DNA of 64,000 nt from Sphaerotilus microaerophilus (GTDB lineage: Bacteria > Pseudomonadota > Gammaproteobacteria > Burkholderiales > Burkholderiaceae_C). The DNA lies in the NCBI RefSeq assembly GCF_023734135.1, contig NZ_AP025730.1:5146001-5210000 (forward strand). Direction: 5' to 3'. Numbering within the stretch: position 1 is the first letter of the stretch; the number at the start of each line of letters is the position of its first letter. The notes below the pieces were generated by a model that was given only the letters and a program-made list of their open reading frames with translations, did no database searches and was not told where the DNA came from. Positions 53,870 through 62,995 of this stretch are shown in pieces. The position numbers and the translations under genes were made by a program.

Positions 53870-54500
53870 GTTCGCCAGTGTGACTGAGCAACCGAGCGGA
53901 TGTGTCGCTGGATGCGGGTGCTGCTTCAATGCGACATTTGCTGTCGTACCGGCTGAGACCGAGCTTCAATCCGCCCGTCATCCTTACGTCGGGGAGGCGG
54001 AGCGCCACATCGCCGAGATGTTCGCCCAGGCCCGGGTGGACGGTGCGGTGCTGCTGCTCGACGAGGCCGACAGCTTCCTGCGCAGCCGGCGCGGCGCGCA
54101 GCGCTCCTGGGAGGTCACGCAGGTCAACGAAATGCTCACGCAGATGGAGGACTTCGACGGGCTCTTCATCGCCTCCACCAACCTGATGGACCAGCTGGAC
54201 GAGGCTGCGATGCGCCGCTTTGACGCTTGCATCCGGCTGGATTTCCTGCGCCCAGCCCAGGCGCAGGCCATGTTTGCCGAGACGGCTGCCAGCCTTGGCC
54301 TGAGCGTGGACGGCGCCACCGTCCAGGCCCTGGCCGGCACGGACAGGCTGGCACCGGGCGACTTCGCCGCGGTGTTGCGCGGAGCGCGGTTGCATCCGCC
54401 CGCCGACGCGGCTGATTTGCTGGCGCGGCTGCGGCAGCTGACCGCCCTGAAGTCCAAGTCCTCCGAGCGGCCAATGGGTTTTCTGGCAGCGCTGGCGTGA
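53868..54500 (+). pseudogene. AAA ATPase, 5'-truncated
   Basis: From about 53978 the frame encodes the second half of an AAA ATPase: YVGEAERHIAEMFAQA, AVLLLDEADSFL (Walker B), FIASTNLMDQLDEAAMRRFD (sensor 1 and arginine finger), and an all-helical lid. The P-loop half (Walker A) is missing and replaced by about 110 bp of unrelated sequence. So this is a remnant whose 5' end was lost at a rearrangement. G+C returns to chromosomal average here, so the AAA part was native and the A+T-rich island joins at about 53.97 kb. Confidence 0.72.
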
Positions 54501-54545
54501 ACCCAGCGCATCCGCCGGGTGTGCTGAAGCCCCTGAAGGACCGGG

Positions 54546-55340
54546 CTACTTCACGAAGCCGGCGGGGAACTCGTCCCAGCAGCGCCCATCCAGATCGCGA
54601 TCGGGGCTCTTGTGGCTCGTGCCCAGCTGCTTGAGGAAGAACGGGATGCCGTTCACGCAGGCAAAGTCGCGCAGCGCGCGCACCCAGTCCGGATTGAGCG
54701 GCCGCGCACGCGGGCTGCCGGTTTCCGAGCCCACGACGATCCAGTCGACATCCTCGTAACCGGCCAGGTCGATCGGACCGAGCATCGGCTCGATCATCAC
54801 GAAACGCCAGCCGGCGATACGCAGCAGGTGGGGCAGGCGTTCATCGGCCAGCGCCTGGTTCTCCACCGACACGCCACAGGCCAGGTGCGCCGGCAGGCCC
54901 TGCGGATAGCGGCGTGCCAACACGTCAGCCATGCGCTCGGCCCGCTTGCTCCAGATCACATACTTGGTCGGCGAGGCAGGACGGGGGGCCGCCCGAGCGG
55001 GCCGCCGAACGGCCTGCTCGGTGCGTTCAGCCGCAACTTGGTCGACCACGTCCAGGACGCGATGGATCGCCGGTTCTGGCACCTCGTCCCAGAACAGATC
55101 ACCATGCTGGACGACGCCGACGATGCCGGTCTTGCCGCGCAGCTTGGCTGGGTCGAGCCGGGTTTCCAGCAGCAGCGGCACGCCCTCGGTCAGGTTGTCC
55201 GGGAGGTTACCGAGGCGCCTTTGCCAGGGCATGATGCCGTCGAGCCACCAGCAGTCGCGACAGCCGGCCGAGTAGCGTCGACAACCCACGACCGGGTTCC
55301 AGTCCGAGGTGAGGATGTCGCCGGGGTTGTGCTTTGCCAC
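54546..55340 (-). CDS. Gp37/Gp68 (DUF5131) family protein
   Basis: A 264-residue protein of the phage Gp37/Gp68 family: WNPVVGCRRYSAGCRDCW with three spaced cysteines near residue 14-30, GVVQHGDLFWDEVP, VIWSKRAERM, CGVSVENQ, and VVGSETGSPRARPL. Members occur in phages and defence islands; the Cys cluster suggests a metal site. The neighbours are the fabG gene (13 bp upstream) and the AAA remnant. Not part of pigment synthesis. Confidence 0.8.
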   Translation of the reverse strand: MAKHNPGDILTSDWNPVVGCRRYSAGCRDCWWLDGIMPWQRRLGNLPDNLTEGVPLLLETRLDPAKLRGKTGIVGVVQHGDLFWDEVPEPAIHRVLDVVDQVAAERTEQAVRRPARAAPRPASPTKYVIWSKRAERMADVLARRYPQGLPAHLACGVSVENQALADERLPHLLRIAGWRFVMIEPMLGPIDLAGYEDVDWIVVGSETGSPRARPLNPDWVRALRDFACVNGIPFFLKQLGTSHKSPDRDLDGRCWDEFPAGFVK

Positions 55341-55353
55341 GGGGAGCTGCCCC

Positions 55354-56121
55354 TCAGGCCATCCCGCCGTTGATCGAGATCACCTGCCCGGAGATGTAGC
55401 CTGCGTCGTCCCCAGCCAGGAAGGCCACCAGCGCGGCGACCTCCTCGGGGCGGCCGGCGCGCTTGGCGGGCACCAGCTTGGCGATGGCCTCGGCGCTGAA
55501 GGCCGCGTCGGCCATCGGCGAGGCGATCACGCCGGGCGCCACGGTGTTGACCGTGATGCCGCGCGAGGCCAGCTCCAGCGACAGGGCACGGCCGGCGCTG
55601 TGCAGCGCGCCCTTGGCCGCGGCGTAGTTGACCTGGCCGCGGTTGCCGGTGACGGCAGCCACCGAGCTGATGTTGACGATGCGGCCCCAGCGGGAGCGGA
55701 TCATCGGCATCGTCAGCGGCTGGGTGACGTTGAAAAAGCCGTTGAGCGAGACGTCCAGCACCCGGTCCCACTGCTCGTCGCGCATGCCAGGGAAGACCGC
55801 GTCGTCGTGGATGCCGGCGTTGTTGACCAGCACCTGCACCGGCCGGCCCTCGGCCAGCAGGGCCTCCAGCGCGGCGCGGCAGGCGGCGCGGTCGGTGATG
55901 TCGAAGGCCAGCGCGCGGGCCCGGCCGCCGGCGGCGACGATCTCGGCCGCGACCGCCTCGGCCGCTTCCAGCCGGCTGTTGGCGTGCACGATCACCTCCA
56001 GGCCATCGGCGGCCAGCCGGCGGGCGATGGCGCGGCCCAGCTCGCCGCTGGCACCGGTGACCAGCGCCAGCCGGGGGGGAGCGGATGGCACGGGAGAGGG
56101 GGTCGGCATGGCGCTGCTCAT
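55354..56121 (-). CDS. 3-oxoacyl-ACP reductase (FabG-like, aryl-polyene type)
   Basis: A 255-residue SDR enzyme: TGASGELGRAIA (NADPH loop), NNAGIH, NISSVAA with Ser, YAAAKGAL with the Tyr-xxx-Lys pair, and PGVI. It reduces the keto group on the polyene chain. It lies 60 bp after the dehydratase gene at the end of the minus-strand pigment operon; in aryl-polyene clusters the order dehydratase-reductase is the same (ApeP-ApeQ). Confidence 0.9.
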   Translation of the reverse strand: MSSAMPTPSPVPSAPPRLALVTGASGELGRAIARRLAADGLEVIVHANSRLEAAEAVAAEIVAAGGRARALAFDITDRAACRAALEALLAEGRPVQVLVNNAGIHDDAVFPGMRDEQWDRVLDVSLNGFFNVTQPLTMPMIRSRWGRIVNISSVAAVTGNRGQVNYAAAKGALHSAGRALSLELASRGITVNTVAPGVIASPMADAAFSAEAIAKLVPAKRAGRPEEVAALVAFLAGDDAGYISGQVISINGGMA

Positions 56122-56181
56122 CGGTGGGCGGGTTGGTCGGAAATAGGGAAGAAAGGGAGGAGGCGAGGAACGGCACCGCCC

Positions 56182-56637
56182 TCAGGGCAGCGGGGTGTTC
56201 AGCACCACTGCGGCGCGGCCCTCGGCCACCGCCTGGCCGTCGTGGCGCACGGTGAAGGCGTAGAGCAGCTGGCGCTCGTCGCCGGCCAGGCGCTCGGCCT
56301 GCACGTCCAGCGGCCCGGGCAGGTCGTCCAGCCGCCAGCGATGCAGCTGCACGCCGCGCACGCTGGCCAGGTAGCCTGGGGTGGCCACACCGCCCGCCGC
56401 CTGCGCCAGCAGGCCACCGTGCAGGGCCATTGCCTGGGCGGCGTACTCGATCGCGTGGCAGGCCAGCAGTCCGCTGTCGCTGCGCAGCGGGTGGTCCGCC
56501 GCGTGGTGGCTGCGGGTTCGGCATTGGATGCGCCCGTCGTCCCAGGCGACCAGCTGCTCCAGCAGGCACATGCGGCCGCTGTGCGGGATCAGCGCGGCGA
56601 TGCCGGCGGCGTCGAGCAGCACGGCGGGGCCGGTCAC
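56182..56637 (-). CDS. 3-hydroxyacyl-ACP dehydratase-like hotdog protein
   Basis: A 151-residue hotdog-fold protein: IPHSGRMCLLEQLVAWD (start of FabA/Z-like fold with catalytic His), HPLRSDSGLLACHAIEYAAQAMALHGG (Glu helix), and YLASVRGVQLHRW. It removes water from the hydroxyacyl intermediate, leaving the conjugated double bonds. GTG 56637 overlaps the stop of the chain-length-factor gene (GTGA), which defines the start. Confidence 0.82.
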   Translation of the reverse strand: MTGPAVLLDAAGIAALIPHSGRMCLLEQLVAWDDGRIQCRTRSHHAADHPLRSDSGLLACHAIEYAAQAMALHGGLLAQAAGGVATPGYLASVRGVQLHRWRLDDLPGPLDVQAERLAGDERQLLYAFTVRHDGQAVAEGRAAVVLNTPLP

Positions 56638-57479
56638 GCCGAACCGATCACGTCGATGTGCAGGCGCACCGCGCCTTTGCCCGCGCCCGCACCAGCGCCG
56701 GGCAGCACGACGCGCGCCGCCTCGCCCCGGGCCACCGCCACCAGCAGCGGCAGCGCACGGGCCGCCGGGATCTGGGCACGCAGGGCGTCCAGGCCGGCAT
56801 CGGCGCAGGCGGTGGCCGCCTCGGCCGGCTCGCCCGAGTCGGGCTGCAGGGCCAGACGCAGGCGGGCGAGCGGCTGCGCGACCGTGCCTCCCGGCGCCAG
56901 CACCAGCGCCACGCCCATCGCATCGGGCAAGGGCCGCACGGCCTGCAGCGGCTGCGGGTAGGGCGCGTCGCAGGCGACCAGCAGCACGGGCTGGCGCAGC
57001 GCGAGCACCTGCATCACCGCCTCGGTCAGGCCGGCATCGAAGCTGGCATCGAAGGCGCACAGGCTGGTCGAGGCCTGCCGGCCGGTGACGGCGATGTGCC
57101 AGTAGCCGGCCGCGGCGTTGTGCACGGAGTTGGTGAAGCGGGTGGGCGACACCACCGGGTCCGGCGCGGCGAGCGACTCGCACAGGCTGTGGCAGTTGCC
57201 GCCGTCACCGGACGAGGAGGTGAACACGCTGGCCAGCGTCGCCGGGGCCAGGCCGGCGTGGGCACAGGCCGCCTCGGCCACCGCGATGGCGGCGCGCACC
57301 GCCAGGCCGGCGCGGCGGCGCTCGGCGGCAGGCAGGCAGGTGGGAGGCGGGACCACGGTGGGCTGGCCCGCATGGGCCTGCTCGCCGCGCAGCACCGGCA
57401 GCGAGGCTTCCCAGCCCGGCAGCCCGGGGCCAGCCAGGCCGATGCCCAGCAGGTCGATCTCGACAGCAGCGGCACCCAT
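56634..57479 (-). CDS. Ketosynthase chain-length factor (aryl-polyene type)
   Basis: A 281-residue ketosynthase-like partner without catalytic Cys: VFTSSSGDGGNCHSLCESLAAPDPVVSPTRFTNSVHNAAAGYWHIA holds the family core, and CDAPYPQPL follows. It forms a heterodimer with the adjacent ketosynthase and sets polyene length, as ApeC does. Starts inside the ketosynthase stop (TGATG). Confidence 0.85.
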   Translation of the reverse strand: MGAAAVEIDLLGIGLAGPGLPGWEASLPVLRGEQAHAGQPTVVPPPTCLPAAERRRAGLAVRAAIAVAEAACAHAGLAPATLASVFTSSSGDGGNCHSLCESLAAPDPVVSPTRFTNSVHNAAAGYWHIAVTGRQASTSLCAFDASFDAGLTEAVMQVLALRQPVLLVACDAPYPQPLQAVRPLPDAMGVALVLAPGGTVAQPLARLRLALQPDSGEPAEAATACADAGLDALRAQIPAARALPLLVAVARGEAARVVLPGAGAGAGKGAVRLHIDVIGSA

Positions 57480-58681
57480 CAGGCGGCTCCCAGCAGCAGG
57501 CTGGCGTTGGACCCGCCGAAGCCGAAGGAATTGCTCAGCACCCGGCGCAGCGGCGCCGCCCGGCTCTCGGTGACGTAGTTCGCCCCCAGGGCCGGATCCC
57601 GCTCGCCGCAGTTCAACCCGCCGGGGATGAAGCCCTGTTGCAGCGCCAGCAGCCCGATCGCTGCCTCCACCGCACCGGCCGCGCCCAGGGTGTGACCGGT
57701 GGCTCCCTTGGTGGAGCTGCAGGGCACGGCGTCGCCGAAAACGGCGCGCACGGCACGGTCTTCCATCGCGTCGTTGTTGGGCGTCGCGGTGCCGTGCAGG
57801 TTGATGTAGTCCACCACGCTGGCGTCGCAGCCGGCACTGTCCAGGGCCTGGCGCATCGCCGCAATGGCACCGATTCCCTCCGGATGGGGCGAGCTCATGT
57901 GGTAGCCGTCGCTGCTCTCGCCGGTGCCGAGCAGCCAGCCCGCAGCCGCCTCGCTGCCCGGTTCACTGCCCCGTGAAGCCTCCCGCTGCAGCAACGCGTA
58001 GGCGGCCGCCTCGCCCAGCGACAGGCCGCTGCGCCGGGCATCCCAGGGGCGGCAGATCTCGGGCGAGAACAGCTCCAGCGAGTTGAAGCCGTACAGCGTG
58101 GTCAGGCACAGGCTGTCCACCCCGCCGACCACGGCCGCGTCGGCCCAACCGGCCTCGATCAGCCGCTGCGCCGCCGCGAAGACCTTGGCGCTGGACGAGC
58201 AGGCGGTGGAGACCACCCAGGCCGGGCCGCTCAGGCCCAAGGTCTGCGCCGCGAACAGCGCCAGCGAGCCGGTGTTGTGGGTCTGGGCGTAGTGGAAATC
58301 GGCCGGCAGCGCCCCATCGGCGCCGCGGTGGCGGTAGGCCAGCTCGGTCTGCAGGATGCCCGAGGTGCTGGTGGCCATCAGCACCGCCACGCGGTGGGCG
58401 CCCCAGCGAGTGCGTGCGCGCGCCACCGCATCGGCAAAACCGTCCTGCTGCAGGCCCAGCCAGGCCAGGCGGTTGTTGCGGCAATCGAAGTCCGACAGTG
58501 CGGCCGGCAGGGCTGGCTCGTCCAGGCCGCCCACCTCGCCGACCCAGCCGGGCAGCCTCACATCGAGAAAACGGCAGGGCTGCAGGCCGCTGCGGCCCTG
58601 GCGCAGCGCGGCCGCATTGGGCGCATTGCCGGCCCCCAGGGCCGTGGTCAGGGTGAAGTGGGTGATGGCCAGCGGCGTCAT
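57479..58681 (-). CDS. Beta-ketoacyl-ACP synthase (aryl-polyene elongation)
   Basis: A 400-residue FabF-type enzyme with Cys161 (STACSSSAKV), His296 (NLHGTATPNND), and His330 (STKGATGHTLGAAG), and NSFGFGGSN at the C-terminus. With the next gene (chain-length factor), dehydratase and FabG it forms the iterative type II polyene synthase. Start ATG 58681 overlaps the methyltransferase stop, with GGAG upstream. Confidence 0.92.
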   Translation of the reverse strand: MTPLAITHFTLTTALGAGNAPNAAALRQGRSGLQPCRFLDVRLPGWVGEVGGLDEPALPAALSDFDCRNNRLAWLGLQQDGFADAVARARTRWGAHRVAVLMATSTSGILQTELAYRHRGADGALPADFHYAQTHNTGSLALFAAQTLGLSGPAWVVSTACSSSAKVFAAAQRLIEAGWADAAVVGGVDSLCLTTLYGFNSLELFSPEICRPWDARRSGLSLGEAAAYALLQREASRGSEPGSEAAAGWLLGTGESSDGYHMSSPHPEGIGAIAAMRQALDSAGCDASVVDYINLHGTATPNNDAMEDRAVRAVFGDAVPCSSTKGATGHTLGAAGAVEAAIGLLALQQGFIPGGLNCGERDPALGANYVTESRAAPLRRVLSNSFGFGGSNASLLLGAA

Positions 58682-59520
58682 CAGGAGGTCTCCGGGTTCG
58701 CCACGGGCGGCGGGGGGCCGTCCCGCCGGCGTCCGATCAGCAGGACGTTCGCAAAGGGGGTGCCCTGGCTCATGGGGCGCGCCTCGACGGTGAAGCCGAG
58801 CCGGCGCAGCGCTGTCTGCCAGTCGGCCAGCGAGCGGCCCCAGGTGGGCGGCGCGCTGTGGCCCCGCACGAGGGTGACGACGCGGTCGACCCACTGGCTG
58901 ACACGAAAGCCCCAGCGCTCCTGGGCATCGCCCACGCGCAGCAGCAGCCGCCCGCCCGGGCGCAGGGCGGCGTGCACGCGCGCCAGCACGGCATCCTGCT
59001 CATCGACCGGGATGTAGTGCAGCACGTCCAGGATCACCACCGCGTCGCAGGGCGGGAAGGGCACCAGGCGCATGTCGCCGCAGATGAATTCGTCCCGGCC
59101 ATGCTCGCCACGGACTGCAGTGGCGGCTGCATCCGAAGCAGCGGCCGCACGGGCCCGCTCGACGTCGCGCGACATCAACTCGACGCCCGTGACCCGACAG
59201 CCCCGCGGCGCGGCGGCCCAGTCGGCGGGCCAGCCCAGGCGGGCCTCGACCACATCGACCGCGCGCAGCAGCCCCGTCAGCAGGCCCTGGCCGCAGCCGA
59301 TGTCCAGCACCTCGGCGCCCGCCGGCAGCAGGCCCTCGGCCAGCAGGTGGCGGAACACCGGGTCCATGCCCAGCTTGCCGCGCGCGAAGTGCGAGGCGAA
59401 GCGGCCCGCTGGGCGGTAGCGGTCGGCCACATGGTCGAGCAGCTGGTTCCAGCAGGCCCGCGCCGCCGGCGGAGCGGCCCGGCTGGAAAGGATGGAAGAG
59501 GAAGTCGGGGGAAGCGTCAT
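58681..59520 (-). CDS. SAM-dependent methyltransferase
   Basis: A 279-residue class I methyltransferase: VLDIGCGQGLLTG near residue 73 binds SAM, VTGVELMSRD follows, and DAVVILDVLHYIP is motif II/III. The aryl ring of aryl polyenes is often methylated. ATG 59520 overlaps the deacetylase stop (ATGA). Confidence 0.85.
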   Translation of the reverse strand: MTLPPTSSSILSSRAAPPAARACWNQLLDHVADRYRPAGRFASHFARGKLGMDPVFRHLLAEGLLPAGAEVLDIGCGQGLLTGLLRAVDVVEARLGWPADWAAAPRGCRVTGVELMSRDVERARAAAASDAAATAVRGEHGRDEFICGDMRLVPFPPCDAVVILDVLHYIPVDEQDAVLARVHAALRPGGRLLLRVGDAQERWGFRVSQWVDRVVTLVRGHSAPPTWGRSLADWQTALRRLGFTVEARPMSQGTPFANVLLIGRRRDGPPPPVANPETS

Positions 59521-60362
59521 CGGAACGTCGGCGGAACCGCCCCCAGGGCCTGGGGCAGCGTGACGGGCGTCAGCCCCGCGGTGCGGCAACGCGCCAGCAG
59601 CTCGGGCAGCACCTCCAGCACCACCGGTCGGCCCTGTGGGGTACGGGCCACATGGCCGTCGTGCAGCAGCAGGATGTCACCGGCGGCCAGGTCGCGGCAC
59701 AGCCGCTCCAGCACCCGGGCGGGGTCGCGCTCGCGGGTGTCGAAGCCGCGCCGGGTCCAGCTCACCAGATGCAGGCCCAGGCGCTGCAGCACCGGGGCCA
59801 GGAAGGGGTTGCGCAGTCCCGCCGGGGCGCGGAAGCAGTTGGGCGTCACGCCGGTGGCCTGGGCGATCGTGGCCTGCGCCGCGCGCAGTTCCTTCGCGAA
59901 GGCCGCCGGGCCGGAGAAGGAGAAGCGGTGATCGTGGCGCTGGCTGTGGTTCTGCAGGCTGTGACCGCGCGCGACGATCTCGCGCGCCAGCGCCGGGTGG
60001 GCCTGCACCCGCTCGCCGATGCAGAAGAAGGTGGCCACCGCGCCCGCAGCCTGGAGCTGGTCGAGCACGGCCGGGGTGACCTCCGGGTCCGGGCCATCGT
60101 CGATGGTCAGGGCAATCTCGCGCCGCTGCACGGCGGCTGGCGGCAGGCGCCGCACGTTCGGGCCCAGGCCGGTGGAGCGCGGCCACAGGCCCAGCGCGAC
60201 GATCACCGCATGGTTGAGCAGCAACCCGGCCAGCAGCCAGGGCCAGAGGGGCGGCTGCCACAGCCACAGCAGCAGGGCCATCCCGTGCAGGAGGGCGCTG
60301 GTGCGCAGCACGGGGGGCAGGGGCCAGCGTTCAGGGCCGGCAGACGAGACGATGGCGGACAC
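59517..60362 (-). CDS. NodB-type polysaccharide deacetylase
   Basis: A 281-residue protein with two membrane helices at the N-terminus and a NodB domain: ALTIDDGPDP near residue 85 (Asp pair), NHSQRHD near 137 (His pair), RAPAG, and LLHDGH. It has all metal and base residues. In a pigment operon the substrate is unclear; deacetylation of a glycan in the lipid-linked polyene or hydrolysis of an acyl amide is conceivable. Overlaps the methyltransferase gene by ATGA. Confidence 0.82.
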   Translation of the reverse strand: MSAIVSSAGPERWPLPPVLRTSALLHGMALLLWLWQPPLWPWLLAGLLLNHAVIVALGLWPRSTGLGPNVRRLPPAAVQRREIALTIDDGPDPEVTPAVLDQLQAAGAVATFFCIGERVQAHPALAREIVARGHSLQNHSQRHDHRFSFSGPAAFAKELRAAQATIAQATGVTPNCFRAPAGLRNPFLAPVLQRLGLHLVSWTRRGFDTRERDPARVLERLCRDLAAGDILLLHDGHVARTPQGRPVVLEVLPELLARCRTAGLTPVTLPQALGAVPPTFR

Positions 60363-60462
60363 AGTCGGTTTCGGGCAGGGGCGGCGGCGGTGCTCGGCAG
60401 CATCGAGGGTCCGTGCCGAAGCTGGGATTTTCCCACAGACTGCCCGGCGTCGACCGGCTGCG

Positions 60463-62970
60463 TCAGGCGCGCTGGGCCCCCTCGCCTGCCGCGGACCGCG
60501 GTGCCGCGAACGCCGCCGCCAGCCACAGGCTGAGCAGCGCCCCGGGCGCCACGACCTGCCCGATGGCCGCCAGCGCCGGCATGCCGGAGATCGCCAGCAG
60601 CCCGAAGGACAGCACGGTGGTGAGGTTGGCCAGCAGCAGCGAGGTCAGGGTGTCGCGGTCGGGCCCACCCGCCGGAGCGCCCGGATCGGACTGGAGGTGG
60701 TCGAAGAACAGCGCGTAGTTGGAGCCCACCGCCACCACGAGCAGGAAGCCCACCAGGTGCAGGATGCCCAGCGCCACCCCGGCCAGCGCCAGGCCGGCGT
60801 GTACCAGCGCCACGCTGGCCGCCAACGGCGCCAGCACGCGCCACAGCCGGCGCGCCGAGCGCAGGTGCCAGGCCAGCAGCAGCACGACCAGGCCCGCGCC
60901 GGCCAGCGTCTGCCACTGCGCCTCGCGCAGGTAGTGGGCGTACAGCGCGTTGAGCTCCTTGCTGATGCGCACCAGGCGGGTCTCCGGCAGGCCCTGCAGC
61001 GCGCGCTGCAAGTCGGTGGCCGCAGCGTCAGCGGCATCCGGCTTCAGGTGCAGCGGCATCAGCACCGTCCATGGCCGGGTGGTGCCGCTGCGGGCATCGC
61101 GCCCGCCGGGGAGCAACTGCGCGTTGAGCACCGGCGCCAGCGGGGTGGCCTGCAGGGCCTGGCGGTCCAGCAGCGGCTGGCCGCGCTGGGCCTGGACGTC
61201 GTCCAGGAAGGGCTGCAGCTTGCTGGCCGGCAGCGGCCCGTCGGCCGTGGCAGCGGCCAGGCGTGCACTCAGCTCCTCGGCCGGTGGCAGGGCCGCCAGC
61301 CGCGCTCGCTGCGTGGCCGGGCTGGGCAGCCAGCGCGCCGGGGATTCGTAGCCCATCAGCTGGCCGGCCTCCACCAGGGCATCCAGGCGCCGACCGGCCG
61401 CTTCGGCGCGTTCGAGCACGGTGGCCTCGTCGGGCCCTTCGACAGCGACCAACACGCCGCCGTCGGCGGCCCCCAGGTCGGCACGCAGCGACTCATCCAG
61501 CGCCAGGGCGGCAGGCGAGAGCATGCTCATCGACGACAGGCTGCCACGCCAGGCGCTGGGCTGCCAGGCCGTCAGCAGCAGCGCCGCGGCGGTCAGGCCC
61601 AGCCAGAGCCAGCGAGTGCGCGGCCAGCTGTGCAGCGCCAGGGCCATGAAGCGGCCCATCGCCGGGCGCATCCCCTGCCCGGTCGCCCCGGCAGGCGCCA
61701 GCCGCACCAGCACCCAGCGCGTAGTGCCGGCCGCGGCCAGCAGGCCGGCCATCGAGAACACCCCCAGCTGAGCCAGCCCGCCAAAGCCCGAGATCGCCAG
61801 CGCAGCGAACCCGGCCAGCGAGGTCCACAGCCCCAGTCGCACGGTGGGCCAGCTGCTGCGCAGCCAATGGGCGGCGCCCACCGCCGCGCCGGCCGCACCG
61901 CCCGCCTGGATGAGGTAGTAGATCGCGTAGTCCACCGCCTCGCCGATCAGCGTGGTGCCGAAGCCCAGCGTGAAGCCGTGCACCTCGCCAAACAGCAGCG
62001 CCACCGCGGCGATGCCGGCCAGCACGCCGGTGGCCACCGGCAGCATCGCCACCGCCAACGCGCGCAGCGAGCCGAAGGACAGCAGCAGCAGGCCCACCAT
62101 CAGCGCCGTGCCGAGCTGGGCGAGCCGCTCGACCTCGTCCTGGATCAGGGCGCGCGACTGCACGCCCATCAGCCCCGGCCCGGACAGTTCGAGCCGCGGG
62201 CGCTGGGCAGCGGGAACCGCCGCCACCAGCTTCGCGAACTGGCTGCGCACCTCGTCGGCCGCGGCGGCCTGGCCGTCCAGGTCGGCCCCGTCGGCCCGGG
62301 TGAAGGCCAGCAGCACGGCACGCTGGCCGTTGCGCGAGACCCACAGGCCGTCCTGCTCGGCGGGGGCGGTGGCCGGCGTCATCGCCTGCGCCATCTGCAC
62401 CGCCTCGCCGGTGGGGTCGCGCCAGAGCAGCGGCTTGATCAGACTGCCCGCCGGCGTGCCCAGCAGCGCCACGGTGTCGTCGATGGCCGCGCGCAGGCCC
62501 GCCTCGCTGAAGCGCTGGGCGTCCACCGCCGGGCTGAAGCGGTAGCGCTGCTCGAAGAGGTAGCGGCCGATCGCCTCGGTGGCGGCGCTGTCGCCGTTGT
62601 GCACCGCCTCGAAGCGCCCGCCGGCCCGCAGCACCGCGCCCAGCTCGCGCGACAGGCGCACGCGCAGCGCGGCGGCCTCCGGGGAGCCAGCAGATGGGGC
62701 CGCGGACACACCGCCAGCGACGGGTGTCGCCGCCTCGGGCCCGGTCACGCCGATGAACAGCAGCCGCGCGGTGGCGCCACTGCGCAGCTGCTCCAGCAGC
62801 ACGCGCTGCTCGGCGGTGGGAGCGGCGGGCAGGAAGGCCGACAGGTCGGCCACGTAGCGCGCGCGCAGGGCCACGCCCAGCGCGGCGGCGAGCAGCAGCA
62901 GCCACAGCAGCGGAGCCGCGAGACGTTGCAGGCGGCCGCGCTGCAGCGCCGCGCCGTTACCGGTGGTCAT
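60463..62970 (-). CDS. MMPL/RND-family exporter
   Basis: An 835-residue protein with two halves, each a membrane helix, a large periplasmic loop and five more helices, as in MmpL and HpnN exporters. Loops include FEAVHNGDSAATEAIGRYL and MLSPAALALDESLRADLGA. In aryl-polyene clusters this protein carries the product to the outer membrane with the LolA-like partner. It follows the lolA-like gene by 25 bp. The intergenic 60363-60462 holds no gene. Confidence 0.87.
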   Translation of the reverse strand: MTTGNGAALQRGRLQRLAAPLLWLLLLAAALGVALRARYVADLSAFLPAAPTAEQRVLLEQLRSGATARLLFIGVTGPEAATPVAGGVSAAPSAGSPEAAALRVRLSRELGAVLRAGGRFEAVHNGDSAATEAIGRYLFEQRYRFSPAVDAQRFSEAGLRAAIDDTVALLGTPAGSLIKPLLWRDPTGEAVQMAQAMTPATAPAEQDGLWVSRNGQRAVLLAFTRADGADLDGQAAAADEVRSQFAKLVAAVPAAQRPRLELSGPGLMGVQSRALIQDEVERLAQLGTALMVGLLLLSFGSLRALAVAMLPVATGVLAGIAAVALLFGEVHGFTLGFGTTLIGEAVDYAIYYLIQAGGAAGAAVGAAHWLRSSWPTVRLGLWTSLAGFAALAISGFGGLAQLGVFSMAGLLAAAGTTRWVLVRLAPAGATGQGMRPAMGRFMALALHSWPRTRWLWLGLTAAALLLTAWQPSAWRGSLSSMSMLSPAALALDESLRADLGAADGGVLVAVEGPDEATVLERAEAAGRRLDALVEAGQLMGYESPARWLPSPATQRARLAALPPAEELSARLAAATADGPLPASKLQPFLDDVQAQRGQPLLDRQALQATPLAPVLNAQLLPGGRDARSGTTRPWTVLMPLHLKPDAADAAATDLQRALQGLPETRLVRISKELNALYAHYLREAQWQTLAGAGLVVLLLAWHLRSARRLWRVLAPLAASVALVHAGLALAGVALGILHLVGFLLVVAVGSNYALFFDHLQSDPGAPAGGPDRDTLTSLLLANLTTVLSFGLLAISGMPALAAIGQVVAPGALLSLWLAAAFAAPRSAAGEGAQRA

Positions 62971-62995
62971 GCGGGGGACCTTCTGCGGCCGGCGC

